Part shown: positions 22,801-36,857 of the stretch, piece after piece
Position numbering within the stretch: position 1 is the first letter of the stretch
How the letters are laid out: each line of letters opens with the position of its first letter
Source of the DNA: Amyloporia xantha
Lineage: Eukaryota > Basidiomycota > Agaricomycetes > Polyporales > Adustoporiaceae
DNA: 64,000 bases
Assembly (NCBI GenBank): GCA_036971615.1
Contig: JAYKKR010000001.1
Span: forward strand, 1,178,001-1,242,000
Direction: 5' to 3'
Made by a program: the position numbers and the translations under genes
Notes under the pieces: generated by a model
Database searches by the model: none
What the model saw: only the letters and a program-made list of their open reading frames with translations
What the model was told of the DNA's origin: nothing

Positions 22801-24039
22801 CGGACTGCGCATGGCTACAGGCGAAGATGGCTTAGCCTGGCCTTGCTGGAAGACTTCAGGGAGAATAGCTGAGCGCTCGATGACCGGGCTCCTGCTTAAC
22901 CGTTGGTTAAGTGTCTCCGGGGCCTGACCCGAGTAGGCCATTTCGCTGCTCAGTCTCCTCCGCTCTTGAGTAGCAGCCTGCGCCAGGGCCTCCAATCCAC
23001 CCAATCCTCCAGACCTCGAGGAAGGCGAGGGGGTATTCAGTATATTAGGAAGCGATGCTGCTGACGCGTTGCGTGGGATAGGGTGAAATTCTTCTGCCTG
23101 AGGTGTGAGCTGCGACTGCAAGGGCTGCATCTGAGAAGTACGAATCGGTGCGAGCTGTTGTCCGGGTAAAGGAATCGAAGGACTCGAAGAGCCAAGTAGC
23201 GAAACACCTTGCGAAGAAGAGTGCATTGAAGAATAGTATGACTGTGATGTCGGGTATGCTGAACCTGATGATTGTGATGGTGGTAAGGAGTAAAGGGAGT
23301 TCACAGGCGACGCAGGGACTGGACGGTTGGACAGGACCGGCGAGTGTGATGGGTGTCGCTGGAGTAATGATAGGCCGTACAGCGAGGCTGGAGAACGAGT
23401 AGGAGATTGAGACTGTGGGACATGCAGAGGCGGGTAGCGATGCGAATACGAAGCTGATGGTGAATCTGAATGCGCACTCCGCGATGACGAGGGTCTTACA
23501 ATACTGTACGATGTTGATGGTATCGGGTGAGACGGCGAGTAGTAGGGCTCCGAGCCTGGAGTAGGGAATTGATTATGCGATGTTTCAGCCTGCAGGCGAT
23601 GTTGCCGGCCGTAACCAGCGTACTCATGCCCTTCGATCGGAGCCGCCGACCCCGCCGGAGTGTCTCTTAAGCCTTCCGCACGATCATATGAGTGCTGTTG
23701 AGGTAGAAAGCGTGGATCTACATGATGACTAGATGCGCCGTCAGAGTGCGGGGATGGCGTGTGTCTCCTCAATTGTACAGGTTGCAGCGACAAAGGCACT
23801 ACGTCGTGGTTTGGGCTTGCATTGACGTTAGTAATGGCTAAGTCGTTGGGTGAGGATCGAGGAGTTCCAAAAGCAACATGCGAGCCTATCTCAGGAGGAT
23901 AGACTTCTGGAGGGAAGAGAGGTTGAGCGGGAGGATGGTGGGGTGAAGATTGAGGCGCGGCTGAACCGGGTGGCGGTGAAATGGAGATGTCGTCGTCGGC
24001 ACACAAGAGAGATGAAATAGCAAGCCGACGAGCAGCCAT
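19869..24039 (-). CDS. CFP1/Spp1-like PHD-finger protein of a Set1/COMPASS complex
   Basis: The C-terminal third is diagnostic. It has a PHD finger (LYCVCKTSYDEDRVMIACDR, then CDEWYHTQCVNMPDLEVDLV, DQFICPPC), a CFP1-type second zinc cluster (RRCASGLKH...ACHKPARGAFSKYCSDECG), the coiled-coil region EVVKSSTSKVDRETNRLNGQ and a final Cys/His segment (LCFGDEEYAEFG...GEWWCKGKKKCDRHAGW). It ends in a Lys-rich tail at 19869. Preceding this are about 850 residues of Ser/Pro/His/Gln-rich disorder with one charged Lys/Glu stretch. The first in-frame ATG is at 24039 (MAARRLAIS); an upstream exon is possible. Spp1/CFP1 recruits Set1 for H3K4 methylation. No CXXC domain is visible, as in yeast Spp1. The long N-terminus is far beyond yeast Spp1 (about 350 residues). 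Confidence 0.85.
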
Positions 24040-25057
24040 ACGAAGATGAACAAAGTCGCAAGGATGTAGGAGAGTAGATGGCAGTTGCAGACTGGTCGGT
24101 GGCAAGCTCAGTATGGACCGTGGCCCTGGCCCATGGGCGATGATGTCCCAAGCGTCAGTGGACACCCGCGCGGACAGTCACGACACCCTCGGTCACAAGC
24201 CCACACCAAATGCAGCAGTCTCGCAGGGCATGCTCATCGTTGGCATATCCGTGTCCGCAAGGGCTGACGTTCTCGACGACATTGTGCGCGCAGTGCATAA
24301 ATGTCATGACCCTCCAAGACATAAACATGATCCACCGTCGCGAGCTCCGATCACCATGCAAAGGCGCTGTTCATCTCATACCGACGTGTCGAAATCACAT
24401 CCATCACGAAAATCACCCACTCATAGCAGTAACAGCAGGGCAGACACAATATTGACGAGACTCAAAGCCTCAGCGGGATCTGGACCATAACTAGTCACAG
24501 CACAACAATAGATAGTGACCAAACAATGAATTGCATCAAAACAAAATAAATCTGTACAACGAGACATTGCGACGTAGCTCACACAGCGACCACGAAGGGC
24601 CAGCTGCTAAGACGTCAGTCCTATCAGTGAAGCACGAGCACGCCGCACCCAAGTCCCATCGTTCACAACCGTGAGGCCTTCTCTATCTCCAGCTCTTTAT
24701 GACGGTCTCAAGGTCCTCGACCCACTCCAGTCCAAAATGGCGGGCGAGTCATCGTCGAGATGCTTTTGAGAGCTATAAGAATGATGTGAGCGACATGGAC
24801 AACGGCAACGACGACGAGCGAACTCACCTGTGTTTTTGCGTTGAGCTGACAGAGAGACAGAGGGCGGGTCTTTATAGGAGCCGATAAACTGTACAGTGGC
24901 TTGAGGGGAGACCCGAGAGGATCATCCGGGGTCTGGGCCAAGTCCGTTTGTGTACCCAAGCCTCTATTTCCCCAGCGCCCGCTAGCCTGCCCGACAGTCT
25001 TCACGCCGTCCAGGGAATACCTCCTGCTGATTGACCACGAAAAAGGCCCCGTCAAAA
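24040..25057. promoter_or_regulatory. Divergent upstream region of the CFP1-like and STM1-like genes
   Basis: About 1 kb without a convincing gene. On the minus strand a strong donor (ACACAG|GTGAGT near 24827) and an acceptor (TTCTTATAG near 24775) flank a short spacer, suggesting a spliced leader or small transcript. The short reading frames after it (for example, ending DLETVIKSWR) have no recognisable family. Confidence 0.4.
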
Positions 25058-26459
25058 ATGTCGGTGGCCAGCAGAAACCCTTTCGCCCTCTTGGAAGGTC
25101 AGTCTCCTCTCGGTGGCTATCGCTCAAAACACAGTCTTATTGATTGCATGTGCTTCCTGTTTGTGTATCTACTTTGCTTTATTCGCGCATCTTGAACGCC
25201 CTCGCGATCTACGCTACTCAGACGAGGATGCCTCTCGGCCGTCCACTCCCGTCTCCGCTCCCGCTCCTGCCAAGGACTCGGCAGCCGCTTCTGCTGCTCC
25301 TACGCGTGGCGGACAGAGGGGCAGGACTGGTCCAGCATCAAGGGGTGGAAGGTACTACCAGAGGGGTGGAAAACCTGCGACTCGGGAGAACCAGGACGCA
25401 GAAGAACCCGCTGGTGAGGGAGAGAAGAAGTGTGAGTCCGCTCAGCCCATTTCTTGTCCCGCTAATCTGATGGTCTTTTCTGACCCCGTAATATCTTCGC
25501 TCATTTGATGTCGATGGAACTGTCGCCTAATCTCCAGTCGATGGCGAAGGCCGCGGACGTGGACGCGGTCGCGGTAGGGGTCGTGGCGGCGAACGTGGTC
25601 GTGGCGGTCGTGGGCGCCCCTTCGACAAACAGAGCCAGTCTGGCCGAGTGTATGTATTGCCTTCTTCTTTTAGTACGTCTAATCATTAATCCGTGTGTGC
25701 AGCGACTCGGACAAGAAGATCAGCCAAGGCTGGGGTGCTGACGAAGGAAGCGCCGAGCTCAAGGCGGAAGACGGCGGTGCTATCGACGCTGCTGCAGAAG
25801 CGTTCAGCCCTCCCGTAGATACCAGTGGTTGGGGTGCGCCAGCTGCTTCCGCTGATGACTGGGGCGCATCTACCCCTGCTGCCGAAGATACTACATCGCC
25901 TGCGGGTGAGAAGGGTGGCGAGCGTGAGGGCAGACGCGGCCGCGACAGAGAGCCGGAGGAGGAGGACAACACCCTCACCCTTGATGAGTATCTCAAGCAG
26001 CAGAAGGAGAAGGAACTCGAGCTCGTCCCCAAGCTGGAGACAAGGAAGGCCAACGAGGGCGATGACTCTATCTGGAAAGATGCGGTTGTCGTATCGAAGA
26101 AGGATGAAGAAGAGACTGCTTACTTTGTTGGCAAGGTATGTGCGATTGATTACGGTCTACATTTGATCTTAAGATATATTACCGTCCTTTAGTCGAAGTC
26201 TTCAGCCCCCAAGGCCCGCCCCAAGAAGGAGGAGAAGGTCTACCTCGAAATTGAGGCCCGTTTCGAGCGCCCTGCTCGCGGTGGTCGGGGTGGTCGGGGT
26301 GGTGAGCGTGGCGGCGACCGTGGTGGTGATCGCGGCGAGGGACGCGGTCGTGGTCGTGGCCGCGGTGGAGCCAGGGGTAGGGCCAACGGCACCGGTAACG
26401 GCAACGCAACACCGGTGGTGGACGTCGATGACCAGACGGCTTTCCCCTCTCTGGCTTGA
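25058..26459 (+). CDS. Stm1/SERBP1 (HABP4/PAI-RBP1) family RNA-binding protein
   Basis: The start MSVASRNPFALLE is at 25058, followed by the conserved N-terminal EDASRPSTP segment, two RGG-rich tracts (GRGRGRGRGRGRGGERGRGG, and a C-terminal GGRGGRGGERGGDRGG block) and the HABP4/PAI-RBP1 core with LTLDEYLKQQKEKELELVPK. It ends VVDVDDQTAFPSLA, with the TAFPSL motif typical of the family; stop 26457-26459. Four short introns. Family members bind ribosomes, occupy the mRNA channel of dormant 80S particles and help preserve them in starvation. The exact orthology is inferred from domain order. Confidence 0.9.
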
Positions 26460-26988
26460 TGCCAATACTCGATCTCGACTTCACACTATTCTCGAGTCGA
26501 GCGACGGTGTCAAAAAAACGCAGCAATCCAACAGAAATTTTTGGGTGACACGTTCGAAAGGTTCACTCTCATAATCAAATCATCCCCTTTTTCACTGCAC
26601 CAATTGCATACATATCTGCACCTCTCATCGTCGATTATTGTATGTGTCCTCTGCTTTCTCCGTTTTTCCTTTGTATCTATTGTTGCGGCGGGCTCTGGTA
26701 CACTGACACAAAACGTCTCATCGTCTATGAAGTCTATGTCATGATATTACCCTACGTTCTGTGGCTCACCATAACTAGTCTCTTTGTATGTCTGAATGCG
26801 TCCCAGAATTGTTATGCTCTTCATGCCCATCGCTACCCTGGTCCTTAAATCTGCCGAATTTCATGCAAGTTCGACATTTAGATTCAACTTGAGCGCTGGC
26901 TCGTGTACCCGGGTTGATCATGACCGATATTATTGCCTCGCCACAGTAACACTTGTTCTTCATCATCACTGTACGATCTGGTCTGTCA
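26460..26988. other. Intergenic, no gene seen
   Basis: 3' UTR of the STM1-like gene and promoter of the phosphatase gene. Pyrimidine-rich from 26575 to 26690. No further feature. Confidence 0.5.
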
Positions 26989-28150
26989 ATGATTGAAACC
27001 ATATACATTGCGAGACATGGTGAATAGATCACTGTATTCAAGGTCCCAGACGCTAATTGTTGGTGCTCCAGGGTTCCGCCTGAACTGGGTGACGGACCAA
27101 TGGTAAGTAGTGTCCGGTTGGCCTGTGATCAGAGAAGTCGTGCTCATATCCATCAACTCTCATCCAGGAAATCCGTTACAGGTAACCTTACAAAGGCAAA
27201 GTCAGTGGCTGCGTTGATAGAGTTCGAATAGGCCTCCCTCGCGATCCGCCTCTTGCTGCCTTCGGTTTAACACAGGCGCAAGAGCTTGCAGATTACTTCC
27301 TGTCCCTCCCTATAGAAGAGCGGCCGACAGCGATATTCTCCTCCCCATATTGTCAGCTTCTGAACATGCTGCGCTTGAAATGAGTTAACGGACTTATGCC
27401 CCTATAAAATCCTTAGACCGCTGTTTGCAGACCTCAAAGCCTACATCAGTTGCACTTGAGCTTCCTCTATATGTTGAGCATGGTGTGTTTTATGGCAGAT
27501 TTTTAATCTGGGCTCCTCGGTGACGTATACGTATATCCGAAGGTCTTTCCGAGTGGTATTCTCCTGTTGCCCCCGGCACTGGCCTGCACCCGCGTCCAGC
27601 ATCTGCACCTGCCCTTCGGGAATTTATTCCGGAGATAGACGATTCTTGGTCTTCGATATGGTACCCCTCACGCAAAGGGGAGGACGTGGAACAAGTTCAT
27701 GACCGTTGCAATGGCTTACTAGAGGCCCTCATCCCGGAGGTTGAGCGTCGATTCGGAGACAAGCATAAACGCATTTTGCTCGTGAGCCACGCCGCGACCA
27801 TCATTGCACTCACGAGGGAGCTTTTAGGAGAAAGAGCATTCCCGCTGAGAGTGGGATGCTGTTCTCTGACGGAAATGCGCCGTAAGGAGGGCGCCGTGGG
27901 TGTTTCAGGCCAGTGGGAGCCCAAGCGTCTCGCGGACGGCACTCATCTCAAAGATGGTGCCTCCAGAGACTGGGGCTTCGAGGATATCCAGATTGCTGAC
28001 GGCAAGGTCAGCAATTGAGTCTAATTCTTAAACACAACATGCGCTGACGAATTTAAGCAGGTGGTGGATGATGCTGGCCAGCCGGGTTCAGAAACTGAAA
28101 ATGACGAGCCAGTGGGACTGCAATTGCCAGAACTTACATCGCGGATGTGA
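26989..28150 (+). CDS. Histidine-phosphatase-fold protein, TFIIIC subunit Tfc7-like
   Basis: Spliced exons give MIETIYIARHG, FRLNWVTDQWKSVTG, LPRDPPLAAFGLTQAQELAD, IFSSPYYRCLQTSKPTSVAL, GLSEWYSPVAPGTGLHPRP, SHAATIIALTRELLGE and an acidic tail ending LQLPELTSRM at TGA 28148-28150. The RHG catalytic motif and the second histidine (SHAA) are retained. The pattern RHGFR-NWVT with LPRDPPL is what I know from fungal Tfc7/tau55-like proteins. An enzymatic role or a structural role in RNA polymerase III initiation are both possible. About six small introns, one right inside SSPY|YRC. Confidence 0.85.
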
Positions 28151-28260
28151 TACCGGGGGCTTAACTTGTCTGGTTTTCTGGACGATGGAAATTGGTAATT
28201 GGTAATAGTACATTGTTTGGCTGAACTGTTATACAAATGATACAGGCGGATTATTGACCG

Positions 28261-29609
28261 TTAGAATGTAATGTACCCGCTCGCATAACTAACGCTAGAG
28301 TCTTTGACGGTCAAACATTGGCTGCTCTGTTCGTATCTCACCCATTTCAACTTGGGCACTCTGCGGTCTTTCTGCAACTCGATCAAAACACCTAACATGA
28401 CACCGATGGGGTGCCTTCCACAAATGGTATTCTTTGTCCTGGCGAGGTATTCTGCGAAGTCATGGTGAGATTGAGCGGCATTGAATGGGGGTATGGTTAA
28501 GAGCTCCATTGCTTCGTGATCCAGTGCAGAGATTGATGCATGTATTGGGTGGGTCGAGAGAGAGGGCGGAGATGGGTCGCCTTTCGATAAACGGACGGCA
28601 GGCACTGAGCTTGGGGGTGGTTTCGGATAGTAGTACGTGTATTGGAATCGTGTTCCCCTGAGACAGAAACACTCACGCAATCAAAATATGTCGATAGAAT
28701 GTCAGATAGACATACCAGTGGCAGAAGTCGCTCGAAACAACGCAGAAGGTATCACTTCTAGCTAAGTAAGGAGCCAGGAGGGCACCGAACATCGTTTCCT
28801 TGTCGCGATTGATAGCCCCCACAAGGATAGGCACGATGGATATATCGAGGCTGAATTTTCTCGTTAGCCAGCAGAACCCCGTGAAGAAATGCAAACACTT
28901 GTACCCTTCAAAGATCTTGCGGACATATGGAAGGTGCATCTCGATGCTGTGTTCGTCCTCGTCTGTCTGTAAATCCATGTCGGTGAATTTGCCTGACTCC
29001 CGCAGTTCCTTGATGGCTACCTAGGGATGAGCCCTCGACGACTAATCCGAGGCAGCGATCACATACTATCAAGATCAAGCGGCAACGCGCCTAGAGGTGT
29101 CTCATACTCGTGGCATTTCGACAAAGCACAGCCGTCTAAATAGACGTGGTGTGAAGGCCCGAGGATGAAAACACGCTTACTGAAGATTCATCAATAATGA
29201 GTGAATAGTCCCTTTATCTCGGGAGTACATACATTCCTGTAGTATCAATACTCTTATATGCCCAAGCAGCCGCGGGTCCAGAATAAGAATACCCGGCATG
29301 CCTGATACATGGCTTCAGATCCGGATCATTCATGCAAACATTAATCCGTGTCATACGGTGCTATTATTCCCTTGCAGCCTTTGATGGGAGGCGAGTATTC
29401 TTCCTCAGGAATAGGTTGAACAGCCCCCAAATAAGAGGATAATTCGGAGTCAAGTTTGTGCCCTACAGCATAGTTAGATGCTGACTGCCATAATCGCTAC
29501 ACGCAATTACGTACGATCACCAACATACCACGAATCGGCATGCGTTGCACGTCTGGGACCAGTCAGTCAATTAATCCTGGGAACTGCTTGCTGCCCACCT
29601 CACAGCCAT
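28261..29609 (-). CDS. MEMO1 homologue
   Basis: The first exon MAVR at 29609 joins across two introns to [20 protein letters not shown]. The family motifs follow: [114 protein letters not shown] and [20 protein letters not shown], with the stop at 28261. The putative metal-site residues are present (His in APHAG, His in GPSHH, Asp in SSDF, Cys in CGRH). MEMO proteins affect redox and motility signalling in animals and filamentous growth in yeast; the fungal role is poorly known. Convergent with the Tfc7-like gene, only about 110 bp apart. Confidence 0.93.
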
Positions 29610-30070
29610 CGAGTGGTGCGATGTAGCAAAATCGCTGCGGGAAGGGAGAGGGTGGCAGTCGAGGTCAAGAGCGTCGATAATACGTAGGAAACGAGGCCGA
29701 TAAAATAAGCCACGTGCAGGATGATCAAGAAAGATACGACAACCTGAGCCAAGATTGAGCCCTGAGCCAAGATTGAGCAGCAAGCATCCTGCACCATATG
29801 TCCGTTTTGTCTACATAGATGACGACAGGTGGAGACCTCAATGCGACATGCCAAGCCAGCAGAATGAAAACATGTCCCAAGATGACTTTTTCACGCATCT
29901 AGCTGGGTCAGGTTTCCTAGAAGCTGAGCGCTGAGGGGCGGCATCATTGAAACTGATTCATACAAAAGTCTGGCCGTAAGTATGGTCGCATGTTGCTTAT
30001 GTCGGCATAGAGTGAGAAATACATGGCGAGATATGCAGGGTAATAAAGAGCGATGCGAGAACGACGACAA
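29610..30070. other. Intergenic, no gene seen
   Basis: MEMO1 upstream region and eL32 3' flank. It includes a 16-bp direct repeat (CTGAGCCAAGATTGAG, near 29744-29777). No coding ORF. Confidence 0.5.
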
Positions 30071-30697
30071 TTACTCCTCAGACCGCAGACGAGCGGCAGA
30101 GTTCGTGACCTTCACCCCCAACACCTTGGCCCTGAATACCATATCGACCCAAAGTGTCAGCACTGTCATATATGTTCGCAGAGACGAATATACCTCTCAA
30201 GGATTGATGTGCGGTTGCGGCTGCTGACGTTGTGCGCGATCTCCGCGGCAAAGCTTTTGTTGTGCATCAGGAGAAGATCAATTTCTCGCACATTGCTAAC
30301 CAAGAACTTCTTCAGGCCACTGGGAAGAAGATGCCGGGTCTGTTGGGGGATAGGACGGTGAGTACAAAAAGGCATGCATTATGGCAAGTTCTCACCTTCT
30401 TGTTGCTTCCGTAACCGATCTAAGACGAAATGTAAGTCCTTCTATTCTATCAGTCGGGCAGCTTGAGCGCATGACACACCTTAGGCATAGGAAGCTGGCC
30501 CTTGAACCGACGCCGCACCCTGTTGTCGATACCCTTAGGTTTCCGCCATGACTCCTTGACACTCTTGTAACGATCGGACTGGTGGCGCCTGTTCGAATGA
30601 AGACATGTATCAAAATCTGCCTGGGGTGTATCCCAAAATGAACAGGAACTGACTTGAAGTGCTTCGTGCGCTTCTTGACGATGGGAACCTTGACCAT
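30071..30697 (-). CDS. RPL32: 60S ribosomal protein L32 (eL32)
   Basis: The start [15 protein letters not shown] is at 30697. Introns join this to [39 protein letters not shown], then [60 protein letters not shown] and [10 protein letters not shown] with the stop at 30071. This is full-length eL32, a conserved structural protein of the 60S subunit. The introns are short and phase-consistent. Confidence 0.96.
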
Positions 30698-31650
30698 CTT
30701 TGCCTGTAAAGCAAACTACTTTTCAGAACTGTGTATGAATGATGCCAGGAAAGCCGCAAGATCCAAGATAATTGCGGCAAGACGCAGTCGAGATAGAGTA
30801 GGTACGTGCTTGGATGCCCGGTGTCGGTCCATCCAATCACTGCCCAACGAATCCATCGCTATCCGGCCACTTTTCTGGGACAAAAGTCACAGCAATCTAC
30901 TCGCGAAGAACCAGGCTATCAAATAGGCACATAATGAGAACAGTACTCACGAATTCTGGAGGACTTGGGGATGCTGGCGGAAATCGTTGTCGTTCAGACA
31001 CCCAAGCAGAAATTAGCGTTACCGCAATATGCCGACATCACGTGACAATGCGCGTCGAGTGGGACGCGCCTCGGGGTTACGAGCCTCCAGCCACTAACCG
31101 CTTTGAGTACTGTACCAGTCTCAGCATGTTGCGTATTCTGTGAGTCCTGCAATGTTATCTTCCGACACTTCCACAGTTTCAGTGCGCTCATAAGCGTTTG
31201 GAACACAAATATCATTTCTGTATATCCGTATGGAATTTGAACTACTGTATACATGTTCCTTAATTAGCTGCCCCAGTCGTGGGCTCCTAGGCGATCTCGC
31301 ACCAAGTGTGAGTATTGCGTGGTCGAAAGCATCAAGAATCGATACGGTACTAAATATCGACGGACTCAGTCGCTGGTGCTATGAGTGTCCGAGGTGCCTA
31401 GCGCTTGAGCAAGATAGTGGTTCCGTGGCCTCATTGAAGGAATTCCCGGATCTGGCTGGAATGCCGAGCATTGCAGAGAATTACAGGAAAGCAAGATCGG
31501 TAGACGTGGGTATAAATTGCGTTTCTGACTAGCTGTAGCTGTCAAAGGTGGGCATCAGTCGCCCATAAAGGGGTGAGGAAGCCCGAGCGTATCACATGCG
31601 GACTGATAACAAGTGAGCGCCAGGAGGGAGAGGAAAATGTGGACGCGCTG
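30698..31650. other. eL32 upstream region and uncertain 5' end of the kinase gene
   Basis: Most of this stretch shows no coding signal. Just upstream of the kinase start an open frame runs from about 31573 without ATG, and a plus ORF at 31230-31532 could be an additional upstream exon; neither is recognisable. Confidence 0.35.
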
Positions 31651-33820
31651 ATGCTCATCCCGACGATGTACTCGCGTCCTCGTGGGGATGAGAGCGACGG
31701 GGACAGGGACTCGAGTGGCGACGAGGACTTTCTCTGGGTGGCCGTGCGTCGGCGGCTCCGCGATGGGCCAGACCGCACGTGGACAATCCCTTCCTCAAAG
31801 CCGACCTTCCGCTCCGGACGGTCCAGCTCAGCCCCACCAGCACTCTCGACGGCCTCCAAGGCCTCAAAATCCGTTCAACCTGGCGTTGCTACTCACCCTC
31901 ACAACCACTCCAACATGCTCGCCACTGCTACCATCGATCTCGCTTTCGATGGCGATGACGACGACTGGATCGCACCTCCACCCAACCAGAGACTCCTGCG
32001 TGCGGCCTCTGTAGGAAACAGCTGGGGTGTGACATCAATAGGCCGAGGGTTCGACTGGCAGAAGCAGGAAGACGATACTGAGCCTTCACCAGTTGATCAG
32101 GGGCTTCATCTGCACCCTGAGCCACCCCTGCTCAGCAGAGACGCCAATGCCACTCTGAAACCTCGCCCGCCTCGAGTCAACACTCATGCTACCCCTAAAA
32201 CCCTACACTCAGGACCGTCTACAAGCTTGCTAACCTCGCCTGTCTTGTCATCCATCCCCCCAAACCAAGGAAGTTTCCTCTCAGGCCCCCTATCCCGTTC
32301 ACCACCTTTGTCACGTCCCGCCTCACCGCACATTGCGGCTCGCACGACTTCGCCACGCCCCCTCTCTCCTTCAACATCGTCCGTCCGCCCTCCTTTGTCT
32401 CGTACACCTACCTCACCACGTCTTAATGGACCTGCACGCCCTCGTCGTCGATCTTCACAGCAGCGTGTCTCGCTGATCGCTGGCCGTGTCTCAATATTAC
32501 CGGTCGAGCCGCCATCGCCTCCTCCCACAGCTCCTCAGACTCTGGTTCGCGCCAATAGTGCCGCTAGCTTCCTAAGCATCGCTGCTAGCACTGGCCCTCC
32601 TACCCCGAATACAGAAGTGGACACGCTGAATGAACGCAGTATATCTGAGTTCGTGATCGAACGGGAGATCGGTCGAGGCGCATATGGTCTTGTGAAGAGA
32701 GCGAGGGAGATGAACCCTGATGGAACTTTGGGAGTAAGTATTGCTTGCCACCTTATGTTCTGCGCATCATTGCATGTTGATAAACGTTACTTGAGGACAG
32801 CCGCCTCTCGTGATTAAGCAAATAATCAAGTCGCGTATTCTGGCCGACTGTTGGAAAAGACATCCGAAATATGGCACCATTCCGATAGAAATATACGTGA
32901 TGTCTGCTATCTCCTCAACTCAATATGTATTACCATCTCGAAGGCCGTGGGATCCGTCGCGGACTCATCCAGAGACAGACGATTTCTGGGTAGAGGGAAA
33001 GGTAGTTAATGGCCATCCCAACATCTGCCCCCTCCTGGACTTCTTCGAGGACAATCACTACTACTATCTCGTTCTGCCATCGACAACACCTGAACCCGAG
33101 GACGGAGAGCCGCCCCCTCCGTCGGATTTGTTTGACCTTGTCGAGAGTTATCCGCACGGCCTGCCTCCAAGCTCTATCAGGTCCTATCTGGGGCAGATTG
33201 CGGATGCCTTATGTTTTTTGCATTCGAAGGGAATCGGTGGGCATCGTGCTTTGGGCTATTGTTGAATCATTACTGATGGTACGATAGTACACCGAGATAT
33301 CAAGGATGAGAACGTTGTCCTTGGTCCTGCAGGTAAATGCGTTTTGATCGACTTCGGAAGCTCCGGCCTCGTGAAGAAGGGGGGTTGGGATACATTCAGT
33401 GGCACGTGAGTATATTGTATGCTCGTTTATGAGAGCTGTATCTCATTCTAGTTTAGGCTAGATTACGCGGGACCTGAGATCCTCCGGGGTGAGCGATATT
33501 TCGGCAAGGAGCAAGACGTATGGGCTTTCGGGGTTGTGGCATATGTTATGCTTGTTGGGGAATGCCCCTTTACAACAGCGGCGGAAGCACAGGAGGGTCT
33601 CGAGTCGCCTTTTTCGAACGCTGCAATAGCTCTTGACGAGCGGTGTGGGGATGACAAAGAACACGAAGGCGAGGAAGCAGACGGTGGTGGCGCGTTAGGA
33701 GATGCCTCTGCATTGGTGCGGGCTTGCCTACAAGTGAACGTTGATGCCCGGCCATCTTTCCAAAGAATTCTGCAAAGTCGATTTCTAAGTGGGCGAGGAG
33801 GTTGGGGAATGGATGAATGA
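31651..33820 (+). CDS. PAS-kinase-like Ser/Thr protein kinase (CAMK group)
   Basis: From the first in-frame ATG ([12 protein letters not shown] at 31651) run about 330 Ser/Pro/Arg-rich residues. A kinase domain follows: glycine loop [12 protein letters not shown], catalytic Lys in [16 protein letters not shown], a [19 protein letters not shown] segment like the one I know from PAS kinase, hinge [17 protein letters not shown], catalytic loop [14 protein letters not shown], activation-segment end [13 protein letters not shown] and [19 protein letters not shown]. The stop is at 33820. All catalytic residues are present. PAS kinases regulate glycogen and cell-wall carbohydrate in yeast. No PAS domain is visible in this stretch; it may lie in unidentified upstream exons or be absent. 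Confidence 0.8.
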
Positions 33821-34483
33821 TCGAAAGGATTGTCGAAGAGGTATTCCGCGTGGTATGTGCATGCAGGCGAGCCTCGCGCCATCAGAAGCTAGGCGAATAT
33901 TGACCATGCCTCCGCCCTACGACTAGGTTATCTGATGGCCAGGGTCCTGTCAGGGAAGTGGTTCTGCTTCGAAAGACTTGGTTCCTTGCGCTGCTGCACC
34001 CACAGCTGTCCAAGCTTGTCTCATTCCTTACGTCTAAGTTATCGTGTGCTGTACTCATTAAAATACTCTGCCATACATTGCTCCCTCTCTCCATCGACAC
34101 TCAATCGCATCGTGTTTCCATACCATCCGCGTCTTTCTCTGATATCCCTCCCCAATTCCCACATTTCGGATGTAGCAGTCTAGTCAGCATGTACGCTAGA
34201 GAAGTCCCGAAAAATAAATTTCCTGCTGAGAAAAAAACATGAAACGGAGGAAGAGCACTGGTTGGACTGGCTGCGGGGGCGGTGGAGAGGCCGGCCGCAT
34301 GGGGGGAGCCACCGGCGCCGGCCGGACCTAGGAGTCAGTGCAATCTGATCAGACATCGATCGCTAAATTTTCCGACGCCGTGCGGCTACATAAGCCTAAA
34401 CACCAGATCGTTCACTGCTTTCCTCTTACCCTCATCTTCCCATCGCCCGCCCTCTCACCCTCTACACTTTCCTTACGCTTTAG
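33821..34483 (+). promoter_or_regulatory. TEF1 promoter region
   Basis: The region upstream of the TEF1 leader holds a GC-rich block (34270-34330), a TATA-like ctacataagc near 34386, and a long pyrimidine tract (34415-34480) just before the leader intron donor. This layout is usual for very strongly expressed fungal genes. Confidence 0.55.
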
Positions 34484-34690
34484 GTGAGTTTTTCTTTCCA
34501 TTCGCTCTTGAGAGCCCCGAATCGCTTGCCGCCCTCGCGTCGCATGCGCGGCGGATATGGACGATGGCATCGCGATAACGAAAAAAAAGTAATAGATGGT
34601 TTCGTCCTGATCCCTCGGTGCAGTCGAGGGGGGCAAGCGATAGCTGTATCGTTGCGCTTTAGTACGGACGCTTACTAGTTACACCTGCAG
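34484..34690 (+). promoter_or_regulatory. Leader intron of TEF1
   Basis: Donor TTTAG|GTGAGT at 34484 and acceptor CACCTGCAG ending at 34690, ten bases before the TEF1 ATG. A 207-nt 5' UTR intron, longer than the coding introns, is common in basidiomycete TEF1. Confidence 0.7.
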
Positions 34691-34699
34691 GCATCAAAA

Positions 34700-36465
<1,766 letters not shown>

Positions 36466-36857
36466 ACTGTATAGACATACGCTCTCTTTTCCTCTGTTTC
36501 TTCTACCTCTTGTTTCCGTTCTTTCCCTCATCCTGCATGGTATCCCAAACTGCTGCAAACTGTGTTACCATCTCAATTGTTGTATTCACGATGACGAAAA
36601 CACCGGCGGGCGCTCGTCGAATGTTCAGTAATGTAGTGCAATGTTGTCGCGAATAGTTATAAAGTGGCATCGTTTGTATCGCTATCAACAATCCAGAGTG
36701 ATTTTGATATGAATGTCAAGGGAGCACAACTGAAACAGTAAGACAGCATTGCGACCACGACCATGCCTTTGAAAATCACAAACGCTATAGGGCAGAGGTC
36801 GAATGATTCCTGTTAGCTGTGATACAGCTAGGTAATACAGTATCTATCCACTTGTAA
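36466..36857. other. Intergenic between convergent genes
   Basis: TEF1 3' UTR (T-rich) and the 3' flank of the DLH gene. No gene seen. Confidence 0.55.

Noticed and set aside
24113..24490. 125-codon plus ORF at the start of the CFP1-like gene
   Set aside because: Lies antisense to the 5' end of that gene and resembles no family.
27360..27410. Apparent stop after SSPYCQ in the Tfc7-like gene
   Set aside because: A GT-AG intron from 27356 region to the AG at 27415 restores SSPYYRCLQTSKP, so the gene is intact.
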